Below are positions 35,610 to 49,100 of a stretch of DNA of 64,000 nt, one piece after another. A program made the position numbers and the translations under genes. The stretch spans positions 21,750,025-21,814,024 of the forward strand of contig OU612070.1 in NCBI GenBank assembly GCA_914767715.1, read 5' to 3'. The stretch is from Membranipora membranacea. Taxonomy: Eukaryota > Bryozoa > Gymnolaemata > Cheilostomatida > Membraniporidae. The notes below the pieces were generated by a model, which saw only the letters and a list, made by a program, of their open reading frames with translations, did no database searches and had not been told where the DNA came from. Every line of letters starts with the position of its first letter. Positions within the stretch are counted from its first letter, which is position 1.

Positions 35610-36864
35610 GAGAACATTATAAATTGTTTCAACTGCTCTCACTATTTTAATCTGGAGAAGTCCTTTTCTTCTGCGGCATGACAGGCTAAGGATCATCTTT
35701 TCCTTCTTGAGGATTTCTAAACAAGTCTCTCATGTAATCAGGATAATACAAAGCAATGAGTTTATGTTAGACATCTAGCATATCTCATGACGGAGGTTTT
35801 GTGTTTTTGACTATTGTGACGGTTACTATATATTGGCACCATTTAGTGCATGTATTCGCGAGTTCTTGTTTCATTTATCCATTTATTTATCCTTTGCAAG
35901 AAAAATTGATATTATATCAGATTCTCACATGAAAATTAAGGATGGATGACCTCAGAGTAGTTGAAAGTGAAGAAAAAGCGAAGAAAAGTTAATATGCAGT
36001 CTTCTTCTCACACGCTGCTACAGGTATAAAAATGTATGATGCTCCTTTTGAGGAAGAAAAATAATCCAGAATAAAAATAGAAAACAGCGATAGGCAGCAG
36101 TACATCATATTCCTGATTACGCAACGTCGGCAGCACTGATAATAGAAATGACAAACAAGATAAGATAAGATCTATCTGCCAATCAATGCAAATAAATAAC
36201 CCAAAATAATAAATGAAAATAATCGCCTTTTGGCCTCTATGCTAATGTACTTTACAGCAAGCTAAATAACAAAACTAGATCAAAAATAATAATATTATAT
36301 CAATAAAACAATATTATACACCAATATACCATGTACGAAAATTTCTGTAGAGTATGAGCATTCATTAATTTTCCGGGCACATATACAATGTCTGAAGGCC
36401 AATGGTTAAGAGTGATGAATCTCAATGCATGCATATTATTTATAAATGCAATACTGGCTGACCAAAGGGCGATGACAGCTTACAGAGCCATTTAAAGTGT
36501 GAGGCATGCCGAGCTTGTCACCAGAAGAGCAGTTATGAGTGAGTTCTGATGTACTAATGGAGAGATCGAGAGTTTATAAGCAGCTTCATATCGAATCAGT
36601 AAGATATAAGAAATGAGTAAAGCTTTCTTAGAGAAGAAGCAGCCGCAGCGGAATACAATGACTGGCTGATGAAATCATAGAGAGTCCAAGCACTGGTATA
36701 ACCTAGCAACATGGCTACAGATCACGGTAGGCTAGCCTTCTAGTATCCAGGGTTTGGCACTCATGATACTGCGAATCTAGGTGAGGACTCTGATTGGCCG
36801 ACTAAGTAGACATGTTGTTACACTCAATCTTATTGGCCGATTATGTAGAAATGCTGTTACCAGG
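35610..36864. other. Convergent intergenic region
   Basis: Holds the 3' ends of the NHL gene (plus) and the CCDC88 gene (minus). No other gene was seen. AATAAA-like motifs occur near 36,187-36,210 on the plus strand. Confidence 0.5.
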
Positions 36865-37126
36865 TCACACACAGCCATATTCATACCATCTGGAGTTATC
36901 CTCAGGTTTAGCTGACTGATTAGAGTTTTGCTGTGCTGCCGGTGGCGCTGACACATTGGGAGGATTATAAGGTGTAGCTGTGTACAGGCCATTGCTGAGG
37001 TTAGCCGGCTGGCTGCCAGATTTTGGCATTGGTCGCTGGTGGTTTTGATCTGGAATGCTTCTCTCTGCGCTTCGTCTGAAATCATTTGGAGTTGGAGTTG
37101 GTTGTCCTCCGTAACTGTTCAATCGA
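36865..37126 (-). CDS. CCDC88: Last CCDC88 exon, Daple-type PDZ-binding C-terminus
   Basis: Encodes a Pro/Asn/Ser/Gln-rich segment ([14 protein letters not shown], then [17 protein letters not shown]) and ends SRWYEYGCV followed by TGA. In vertebrates Daple (CCDC88C) ends in Gly-Cys-Val, which binds the Dishevelled PDZ domain, whereas Girdin (CCDC88A) lacks it. The end here is therefore Daple-like. Confidence 0.9.
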
Positions 37127-40100
37127 CTACAAAGACAAGACAGAGATTGACGATAAACATCAGTAACTTAAAGTAAATCATTACGTATGATTCCTAAGTT
37201 TACTTGTGCTTTTTTCTTATTAATGTACTCAAGAGCAATATGCTGTTTGGAATATCCAAAACAGTACAGACTAAATCTGGTCGTCAAAGTTAGAGTTTTC
37301 AAGCTCTCTCTACCTCTCTCAAAGTTAACCAGGATACATGGGTTGTCAGCAGTATAACATGCTAAGCTGTTGGACATGCTGTGAGTAATCAGTATGTATA
37401 GTCAGCTGCGGTATATGTTGTAAGTAAGTTCCCAACTACCATCAAGCAGCATGTAACCTAGCCTGTCTTGACAACCTTGTTAAAACAGGCTACATGTAAC
37501 CATCACCATAACAATGGGATCATTCATTGTTACATACATTCCAAGATTATATTAAATTTTCTCAGGTACAGTTAACAGTTCAGTCAGTCCTTTGATGGAT
37601 ACGGTTAATCCTAAGCGGTGGTGATAACTTATACTGAAGGTTCATACACACATGCAGTGCTCGCCCACCACCTCGTCCAATCATGGCAAGCCATGCATAT
37701 CTCTCATCCCTTCTCAGCTTTAATTGATAAAAGTGGGAATAGTGGGTCATGGGTGGAGTGTAAATGAAGATTCGGTAGAGATGCAGGTTACAAGAACCAT
37801 AGTTAATTCCATTTATATTAACGCTCAGTATTTAGTATCATGATCCAATAAAGGGGAAGCAACTCCTAAAGTATACCAAGTGGAGTTTTTAGTTACTGGG
37901 GGTACCAAGTAGTCGAGTGGAGTGGTGAGGGGCTTGGGTAGCTAGCAAAGAAAGCAACCAGCAGCCGGAGGAGGAGTATAATAATTGATTAAAGCTAAGG
38001 AAAGTTGAGAAACAAGCCCATAACATATAGGCTGAAAGGTACAACTTATCATAACAAACCACTTATTCCATTTTACCTGCTTCACAACATTTCACTTTCA
38101 CCCCGGCTTGGCAACTTGGGCCTATTTTCACGTCTAGTAGAAAATTAAAATTGTTTACATAAGAGCAATGGCTTTCGACTTGTCAGTCAATGTTGTCATG
38201 TAGTCTGTCTAAACGATATATGCTGCGAGATCCAAGGCTCCAAAGTCTACCACTACTTTGTGATCACCATTATGCACAAAAACATGAGACTGCTCCTTGC
38301 TATCTATGATGCATGATAATTTTGTCTATCATCAGCGAACAATGCTGTTTTTCCCTGATAATTCAGCAAATTGCAGAGCATTGTGTCAACAGCCCTAGGC
38401 TAGCGATTCATTTAGACAATACTTATTCACAACAACCACCCGTGCAGTATGGATTAATGTTGCATCTGACAATATCGAATTCGCTGCTGATGTTATTTGC
38501 TGGTATCTGGGGCTAGCTATCAGTTGGGCGCTGAAGGAAATTGGATCAAAGCTTCATAAACTGGCATTATAAGTTTTCTAGCACAACATCGGTAATCTTA
38601 AAATGGGAACGAATCATATTGTACACCCAGACCAGGGTGTGTGGAATTCCAAGGCAGAATCTACGAAAATAGCATTAATACCACCAAAGCCATCTTACCT
38701 CTTCCTATGTATAGCTCTATTATAAATAAAACAGAGAGGAAATAAGAAAACCATAAGTGACAGAATTCACAGCATGGTGTAGAGAGCTATAAGCTAACAG
38801 AGAGCTTCAATCTATCATAGGGTTAGTAAACAAGTTTGAATGAGGGCATTGTTAGTCTGACATGATGCTATGAGTAGCTTCAGCCGACCCAGAAAGCTGG
38901 CAAACCCGGGCAACAGGCCAAAGCTTCGCTGAGACGGTGTGTGTGTGGTGTGTGCTTTGTGGGTGGTCTTGGTGTGTGGCATAGCTTCATGAGCCATTCA
39001 TACTGGAAGCCAGTGCTATCAAAGTGAATACAATAACATCATATTACTGTAATCACTATGACAGCAGGGCTATCCCCCTCTAAGTGTAGTGGACTTGCAG
39101 TCTTACATTGGCCAGTCGATTTCAAGGAGGCTGAAAATTTGAAATGGTAGTTAGTGAACAAGCTAGCTGAAGATATGAATTATAAATGTAGAAAGTAGAG
39201 AAGTCTCGCAAAAAGCAGAAATTGAATTAAACAGAGGCGGAGCACTTTGTCCGGCATGAATAGAAGTTGAGAATGGCAGCACAGCAGTGTAATGTATATA
39301 TATAGAGATTACTCACCTATCTAGTGAGGCGTACATATTGGATGACTGACTGCGTGATGACGACAGGCCCTGTGACGGGTGTTCATGAGGCAGCGGATAC
39401 TTTGGTGTAGAGGTAGAGTGATTGCCTGGTGCTGTAAGAGCAACATAAATATTACATTTTATTACACGATAGTAAATAAGGATACTATTACTGTCAAATG
39501 ACAGGCTGTCAAAGTTAACAGGCAGCCATAGGACGTCAGGCTACACATGTTCAAATATTAAAAAGAAAGTCAGAGATTGATTCGGGAAGAATGGTCTTAG
39601 TCCAAAATAAGGCGCCCGGGAGCTGATTGCGGTGTGGGAGATCTCGATATGGCTCTGCGTGATTCATAATTTGTAATAAGACATTATACCTGCAGATGAA
39701 ACCCCTCGAGATGGTTCTTGATCGTAATACACAAGGCCTCTGGGTGAGTTATCTGTTCCCATAACTAAGTCAGGTTTAGGGGACGCTACATACTCACCCC
39801 GAACCATCCTTTGTGCATACTCGCTCTAAAAAAAAGAAAATACCACTTATTAATCAACAGAACGAGAGAAAGAGATGAGAATAGTATGGGGTTTTGTATT
39901 TTGATGAAGGGAAAGTGATTACATTAGTTAAATGCCAATGTCGTGCAGCCGCCAGATATTGAGTTAGAAATCTTGTTTTCACTATCTACATTTAGTAGCA
40001 GCATGGATGTTAAAGTTCACACGAGTGAGGTTTTCTTTTAGTTGTTCATCTGAAAATGATAGAAAGATACAGAAAATTAAAGTGAAATATTCATGATATC

Positions 40101-43100
40101 CGCGTATCAAGAGGTTACGTATATACAGCTTATGTATATAATATGATATAATTGACAATGTAGCACATATATGCTGTTCCCTGCGATTCCCGCCATATCC
40201 TGCTCGCTCACCGATGGATATCGCATTGCAGGTTCATGCAGATGACATAGACAGTAATAAGCTATAAGCTTGTAAGGGAGTATTTAGTGGTATAGAGTTG
40301 AAAGTGAGTTTGATGTACATATATAGGTTTACATTTAGCTCATGAATAAAACATTGAAATAAGTATATACCTGGCTTTTGAAGTCTGCCACAGTGGCAGA
40401 ACGTTTTTGTAATCCCTAAGAAGAACATGTACGGAGTGATGATATGATAAACAGTGCAGAAAGTAACATTAATACAACTAAGTTTGCCTTACGAGGACTC
40501 GTCAGCCCGCTAAAAAGGCATTGAGTTAGAAAGTTGTCTACCCATGCATACTCTTATATCCTCTCTAATGCTACCATTACCACATTGCTATACATGTGTG
40601 ATGGTGGATATACATACATTCACAATACTGGTATCGTGTAGTGATATGGACTAAAACAATCACAAATCAAATTCGTGAAAATAATATTGCCACAAAATTC
40701 TCTTTCTTGTGAAAGCTCGGATATAATATCAAGAACAGAAGAATTACACAACACATGATAATCATAGGAGTTTGCAATCTAGCTCAATAAAGCTTTTGAG
40801 TGGCTCTGATCTTATGGGATATCAGTATATTCTCTATATATGTCTAAGAATGAGTTCTTACCCTTGGCCTGGGAGTGGCGTTACTGTGTTGGTCATTCAT
40901 ACTCTGCAGATATTGCTCTACGACAGGGTTAGTATCCTGATCTGTAGAATTTGGGGGTATATTGGAAGTAGTTTGAGATCTCCTCATTGCAGAAGGTGGT
41001 GTATAAAACATGCTATCAACAAAAATAGCAGTGATGACATGACAACATGACAACATAATCCCAACTCTGCAGAGTCACAGTCAGAGAAATGTGCAGACAT
41101 CAATACTATAATTATTCCCTTCAATTAATAAGGATTAAGATACGATGCTCACTCTGGACCAGTGCTTATGGAGGATAGTCATCATTAAAATGCCTTCAAA
41201 TGATTTAACATAAGCTATAGTCACCCTCTCTATTTGAACAGCTAGTTAAAAATCAGTACTCGTGTCCCATCGAGAAATGCAGTGAATCATACCAATAAGC
41301 CCAAACAAGGTTTAGCATAAGTTATGCATATTCAGATAACAGATTCTCAATACTTGGTGCACCTACATGCAGTTACAATGGTTTCACATACCTTCCCCCA
41401 GCAGCACTATGATTTGATTTAAATGAGTCGTTATTTCTGAAGGGTCCCGTATCTTTAGTTGGTAAATTCTCATCGAAATCTTTTGTTGGCAGTAAATCCT
41501 CACTACTTCTGTTGGAAACGGATCTCATATCTACAGAAGAGAAGTTATATAAGTATATCCCATTATTAAGAAAGATCGATAATGGAATCGTTGAGTTGTG
41601 TGCTTAATGTCAAAGAGTGGACAATCCCCAACCATGCATATTTATCTTCCTCTTATCGTTTGTTGTTGATTAGTTAGTCATCACAGAGTGACATTAACAC
41701 ACGAACACCCTAGACCTTTAAATTAGTTATGACAAATACCGCATGCAACCCCGCTTACTGAGTATTATGTTAGGCAAAACCATCACTACTATGATAAACG
41801 CAGCATCATGCATGATATATCTCTTTAATAAAAAGCATGAATGAACCAAAATAATTTTGGTCTATGGTTAAATGGTTATTATCCATCCAAATAATTGTCA
41901 CAAAATATCACCCTTAATAATATGAGCTTCTTTTCATTTTCATTTTAGTTGAAATTAAGCAAATGTGCAGCTAAAACCTTGAGTGTACACCATACCAATA
42001 ATAATTGCAAACCGAAAACATGTCGCGCCCTATCTTAGTGGATGAAGCCAGCTGATATATTGAAATGATGTGAAAGGCATCCTAAGTTTGGTTGGTAAGT
42101 ACCAATTACTATCACACTGATCACGTGATATACTATTGCATGTATATCTCTGATCAAGAGTGAGTGAAATAATTGACTTAGCATGAGTACCATCACATGG
42201 AATCGGGTGTAATGACCCTAGTTAAATTTTAATAATTAGGGGCGGGTATATGTTAGGTACTCGTACTACATTGACTTTAACGATCAGAAATACACATGAT
42301 AACAGTGCAATCTCGATGTCAGTGTGAGTTACTATGCCACAACCAAAAGCGCGGCCACAGCCAGAGGACTAAAGGGCAGGTATAAATTAGGAGTTGTCCT
42401 GGTTATGGTTAATGATTTACCGTCATCTGAATCTTCAGTGGACATGCTTGTCGACCACTTAGGAATTCTGGGAATGTGTTGGCGTTCATCAGACACGCGC
42501 TGTAAAGCTTTGTGTCTGGCTTTACGTTCTACATATTCAACATAGACATAGATCAGTTACGGAGGTGAAAACTGATTAAACACAAAAACAGACAGACAGG
42601 TGAAAAAAAGGTTACTAGCCGATTTATTTGTGACAGGTTAAAACCATGCAGCAAACGCTACTTGCACTTTCACTTTTCACGACTATTTCAATGTTCACTC
42701 ATGCTGGTATGGCGGGTTTAGCATTGAAAGTAAAGTTGAATTTGAAGAAATACTGATGGGATTAGCCTTAGCATGCGGCTACTTTTTTTGTTTTGGGAAA
42801 TCTTTGAACAAAAAAGTAGCCACATGACAAGGCTATGATGGGATTGTTACAGATATGTTTTGGGTAACAGCCCAACCACTACATACTTTGATCATGTTTT
42901 TGAGAGGCTGATCGATACGGTACATCACTGCTGCCTCCAAGTCTGTCAGCAGAGCTGCCATATTTATCTGAGCGACTAGATATCTGAGGAGAGGAGTTAT
43001 TGGAGGGATTCTGAGAGCTGAGCAAATCGTCTGTCGACCGAGCACCTGAAAATAAGATAACTACCAATAACATTACTGGCATTTATAAGTGGCACACACA

Positions 43101-46100
43101 GAACAGACAATGATCATATTTGTGCAAGTAGCATGAAATTATATAGCAGATTGACAACAACTTTTTTGTACTAAATTGACAGAGATGTCTGAAATCATCA
43201 CCCAAATTGACACAATCAAAACGATAGAGTCAGATCTAGTCGATGGAGTTTTTTTTCTCAAATATTAGACTGTAGGGGACATGATTTACCATGATGATAA
43301 ATCAATGGCTCAAGGTCTGCAGAGGTTATGGCTTAGTGCACGAGCCAGGCTGATAGGCTGATAGGCTTGTGGTATAACAGCCAGCACATTACTTACTGTG
43401 GGCGCTTGTAATAAATATGTGATGTTAACTTGCATAACTAGTTCTACAGTTTAGACTGGTGCACTGGATTGGGTCGGGAGGGGTAAGAGGGGGACAAATC
43501 ACATACTAGGCTCTAGGTGTATATATTACTATTAGATGTCACTGTGATCCTAAGTCAATCAGGGTTGTCTGCTGTTTAAAAAAACCCCAAAGAGAACATT
43601 CATTACACTTATACATCTAGTCATATTTTCTGACAAGGACAACTTTCCCACAAAAAAGCACAATTGGTACACAAGGTTTGTACAGAAATGAAGATAGACT
43701 AAGAACTACACATATTGGTCACACGAAAGTAGGGGGCGAGTGAGTGATAATATGAAATGCAGTCAGGCTTGTTACCTTTACTGTGATCCAACTTCTCTAT
43801 TGGTATAGTGATATTAACATCTGGTGAAAGACCCACAAAACAAACAGTCTTGAATCAGCTTTCAAAGGAAACACATGCAATGTGCAAATTTTGCTACAAA
43901 TTAACCAACTTACATGTGATGTACTAGCCTGTCTTGACAAGCTTTGTCAAGACAGGCTAGTGATATACATGAGTAACTTGTAATTGATATATTCATGAGG
44001 TAATGGGTACCTCAGTAATAATCAAGACATTTTGGAATAAATATGGAAGGTAGTACCCTTGGTTCAATGTGTTTTATTGTAGGTGTTGGTGCTGATGGTG
44101 GAAGAATGAATACTTATGAAACAAAATACCAACAGATTCCAAACACCGGCGGGGGATAGCAGGGGATGTATGGTGGAGTACCAGGAGGGTATTAATAGGT
44201 AGGACTGTTAGCGTCTAGCTCACCTCTCAAAGGCCCCACAGACACTGGTAAGTTAAGCGCTGTCGTAGACACAGCAATCTTCCTATGGTCTGTAGTAAGC
44301 TGGTGATTGACTGTAGTGTTGTACAGTTGAGACCCTAAGTGCCTCGCTGATGCGGAGGAGGAGTTATTTGGACGGATTGACGAGCTCGGATTATCTCGAG
44401 GTGTATAGAACGCTGACGATGTCGGGTCGCCCGGCTGCGGCGGTCCCGCACTCGATGACACGGATGAGGAGTCAAACAAATTCTCAATAGACTGAGCCTT
44501 CATACGACTGCGCCGTAATCGAACTGAAAAGCAACATGCATTTAATAACATAGCAGATAGGGAAGACAGCAACGCAGACAAAGTAATGGGATATCAAGCA
44601 GGTGTAGCTCAGCATAGACAAATATATTAATAGTCGCAGATATCAGTGGCCTCTAACATAGAATATGACGTTAAACTAACGAACTAAGATTTATGACTGT
44701 CACATATTGGAGTGCCTCATGAGAAAATATCTACTATTTACTATTGTGAGTCTAGTCTGTTCGGGAAATTTGGTGCCAAACGTTCTAAACTGTGTAATTG
44801 TGTGACTGGTTTGCCCCTTAGTGTTCCCATAATTTAAAAGCGTAAATGTTAGTGTGTAACCATCTGCTATCTGTAGTGAAATCACATAATCAAAGGACGC
44901 GTGCTCAGAATCTTAGTGTGAGTGCGTGGGATTAAAAAATGGAAGAGAAATCCCAATCAACTACTCAAGACTGGGAGACATAAATGTCACAAGCGAATTT
45001 GTAACACAACTTAATATCACAGATCAACAATTATGTTTTGAATTTTCAACTTTTGATGCTGCAAGCAAGTCTGTCATAAACAATCTACTCTTATCCCATC
45101 TTATCATAGGAGACTACTAAATCAGGGCTCATATTTTGGATAGCAGATGGTCACATCTTACCCTGTTACCCCCAGGAGAACATGCAACCATAAGCCAAAA
45201 AAAGCTTGGCAAATAGTGTATCTCTATGACAAAAGCTTATAGGTGGAGCAAAACAGAATAAAACAAACCTTGTGAGCGCCGGTCACCATGCACTAAAACA
45301 GTGATGCAGGTTGTCAACAGGTTGTCAACAGGTTGTCAACAGGTTGACAACAGGTTGTCAACATGTTGTCACAGGGATCAACACAAAAGCCTGAAGCACA
45401 ATTATAATGTATGTGCCAACCACAAACATAACTTCACTAACTTATATGTAAAATACTACTCAAAGACCAATGCATGTTATGGTCAGGCATATACTTAAGT
45501 TTAAGTTATGAGAATGAGAGTTACCTTCCCTCATGGGAGGCACTCTTTCCACCATTAATAATTCATGCCAAGTGTAGAATTGAAGTTGTTTACCATGCAA
45601 ATCTGACATAACTTTCTCACTAGTAACTGCCGGACTATAACATGCATTGGTCGTTGTGGGTAGTCTTTAATAGTGGCAACTTAGTAATTTTAGTATTCAA
45701 ACCTGGGATTACATTCAACACGCACTGTTGGTTCGCAAGCAGTCCTCTATCCTAAAAGCCTTTTCTTTTCAAATGCTCACCACTCATTACGCAGGAATTT
45801 CCACTGTTCTGATTGGACATGAAGTAAAACAAGGACTAACCTTTATTACTTTTAGAGACAGATATATCCTGAGAGGCCGCTGTCTCCTCACTTCCCCTAC
45901 TGCTGCCTTTACTGCCTATGCTGACTCCGCTCAGAGATTTATTATCTTCCATACTTCCTCCCTCAGCACTGTACCTGTCTCCGGCAGCGCTGCCGCTGCC
46001 TCCTCCACCATACACCAGATCTATCTGTGAGTGTGTCAGGTCCTTACGACTACCAGATGACGTCAGCTTGCCATCGGTCCGCTATAATCATATCAAGCAT

Positions 46101-49100
46101 AGGGTAGCCTTACCTAATCAACTTTGACAGGATAGCATTGTGGCCCTGAAATCTTGTACAAGAGAAATTCAATTTAAAGCGTGTTAAGATGGAGATGGAC
46201 TGCCTTGCAGATAGAAACCTGTAGAGTAATCATTAAGGACCACATCTATTAAAATGAAGGGTGCAAAAAAGGCATCAATTCAATCTTTGGACCTTAGTTT
46301 GTCAAGCACTTTGCTGATTCTAGTTTGTCATAAAACATGATAGCGTTATGCGTTCTAGTAGTAACACAACATTTCTGCTGACTAAAACTTGCAAAGTGGA
46401 ATAGTGCATAAAAATGGCAACTAACACCAAACTATGCGAACGGCAAACACACAAACTAACGGCACAGACACAGCAATATTCAACTTTGGTGCACTTTTTA
46501 TGGTTATACTAGCGGCTGTAATTGGACGAGACCATGAGGTGGTGGTATTAGGCTTGTGGTGTTAGCATTGTATTGATAACAAATCACATCACTATTCAAT
46601 TAGTTTATGGGTGTATCCTTCAAATGGGGGATTTTAATTTCAATTTTGAAAAGAGAAAAATTCTAAATAAATTTGATTAATATCTATTATTTCTCCTCTA
46701 CTGGTTAAAAAAATCAAAGAGCTATATGGATGAGGGCAGATTGGCTTCACATGTGGTTCATGGTGCTCCCACTAACTGATCAACATTTTTAGACCTTTTC
46801 AGTGGAGCGTCGTCAACACACAGGCAAAGTCGACCTAACTATAACATCCAAGAGCTATATAACCAAAGCATAGCGTAACTTGTTTGAAGCCATTCAAACT
46901 AAATAAGCAAAATATCTATTCAATATTATCGCAACTCAATGTTTTTGCAGAAGAATTTGAATACATAAAACTGTTATTTTCTTCAGTTAACATACACTCC
47001 TATATAATATCAGAAATAAAGCCACTCGATGTTTTTAAGGTGAGGAATATTGCGCCAGTGAGGAGGAATAATTAAGCAACAACAGTAGAAATAATTAGAA
47101 TATTGGCAGCGTCAGCAGGCAGCCAAGGAAAACTAAGGCTACAACTGGCAGCAATATGTTGTTAGAGAGTATATTACCATTGCTTGATAGTTAGTGAGTA
47201 TCGGCCCAGCACTGACCGTTGCATGGCTAGTGACTGGCGCAGCACTAACAGGTCGAAACTGGTTGGGCAATGGCAGCCCATCCTCTTGATCTTCCTGTAT
47301 AATATTTCATTGTTATAACCATGTATCTAGCTGTGGAATGTTGGGGAAGTGGGCAGGAGGGGGTGGGAGTCGGCCATTAGTTTTAAGCTTTATTGTGATC
47401 ATTTTGGTGGCTTAAAGGGACAGATTTTTGTTATATAATGGCTGCGCATTAATTACACAGCCTCAAATTCCGAACGATCCCCTATAGTTGGTGTTGGGAT
47501 TGAAACAAAAGCCTTTGGTAGAAAACATAATTGGCATTCCGAGATATGAAAACAAGATGCTATCAAAACACAAAGACATGCAAGAGTTGGAATTCTTTGC
47601 ATTGTGCTCCAAGTTCACAAGTTCTCAATAGATGTGACAGGGCCAAGTTAAGTTAATATCGCAGCAAGTGCTTCATGGTCAGAGATTTTAGTGCCAAATT
47701 GTTGAGCTAAGGAGTTATTTTCTCATATGCTAGGCTACAGTGAACATGGTTGGTGATTAGACAGGAAACTTTTCCACTCTTTTAAGTTCTGAAACACGGT
47801 TTTTATTATTTTCCTATAACTGATGTGTGACAGAAACTTGTTTGTTTTTGAGAAGACAAGCAAAATTATCAGTCGGCTACATGCATTAATCTACTACTGA
47901 TAACAGAACAGTTGGTAGTTTCTGTTTTGGTTGATATACCTGCGCTGGTAAGGTTTGACTTTTACCAGCACTAGTGTTAGTGTATATAACACTGTGACTA
48001 GTGGCGGCAGGTGCTTCAGCAGTGACAGTCTGACAATCACCATCGAGGTAATTAATGCCAGCTATGGTCTGACGCCTGCCTAGTTCTCTAGATCTCTGAA
48101 TTAGACCAGAAATAATCACAAAAAGTGGAATTGCAGGAGAAGATAACTAAGACTGGAAGGATAAGGACTGACTCAAATTTCTCACATAAAGGTAGCGATA
48201 ATCCCAATATTGACCGATGATTTCTTACATGGGGTAGGCTTTCCACTATACCCAAACCTAAGAGAATTGGATCTATATTCTAACTATAAAAGCGAGTTTG
48301 AATATTAACAAATTAATAGTAGGTAGGGTTGTTTACCTTGGTCATGAATCCTTTGGCCTTTTTGACTAGAACGGCTCCCAACCCCTTCCTGTAACAGAGG
48401 AAAATAAGAGCCAACATCAAGTAATTTCATTAAAGCCTGATTTCCAATTCAAGAAGACAACCTCAAGAGTCTCGAGACACCTGCAAGGCTTTCAAATGCT
48501 CTTGCAAGAATACAACCACTCTTGAGATTTTGCGGTACACGATTGCATTAGATTTTGCTGTAGCGGTCTTGCAGCAGTTGTGCAATAATCTTACAACTTC
48601 ACCCACTTTAAGGAATACCATGAGACATTCAATCCATTGTTAAGTTCAGACTGCACAAATACAACTCCGGTCAACTAGATAAAAGTTATACCCACTTTTT
48701 ACTGGAACGCTCGTAATTTTTGTATTGGTCCATGATTTTCTCCTCTAGTTTCTCTTTGGCCCTGCGGAGGTTGGCCAGCTGATCCCTGTAGGAGTTTTCC
48801 TCCTCCCTGAAGTGTTCTGACGACTCCAGCGTCTGACTGAGCAGCTCCTGGTTCTGCTGAAGCAGAGCTTGCAGCTGATATATCAACTGTTTGTTCTCTT
48901 CTTCTAGTTTGGCGTTCAGTCTCTCTAAAGCCTGAAGTAAATTAAAACATTGGATAGACAGAATAAATTTATTTTCATCGTCCATTTTTAAAAACTCTCA
49001 GAGAACACAGTTTGATCAAGCAAGCCTGCTGTGAATCTATCAAAGGGCATATAATGGTGAACAGCAGCTTGACAAGCTTTGTTGGTGGGAAAGGAACAAA

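Noticed and set aside
45303-45371. CRISPR-like regular repeat
   Set aside because: An 11-bp direct tandem repeat without spacers, in an animal intron.
45728-46030. Plus-strand 100-codon frame
   Set aside because: Antisense of CCDC88 exon 46081-45841, whose phase fits both neighbours.
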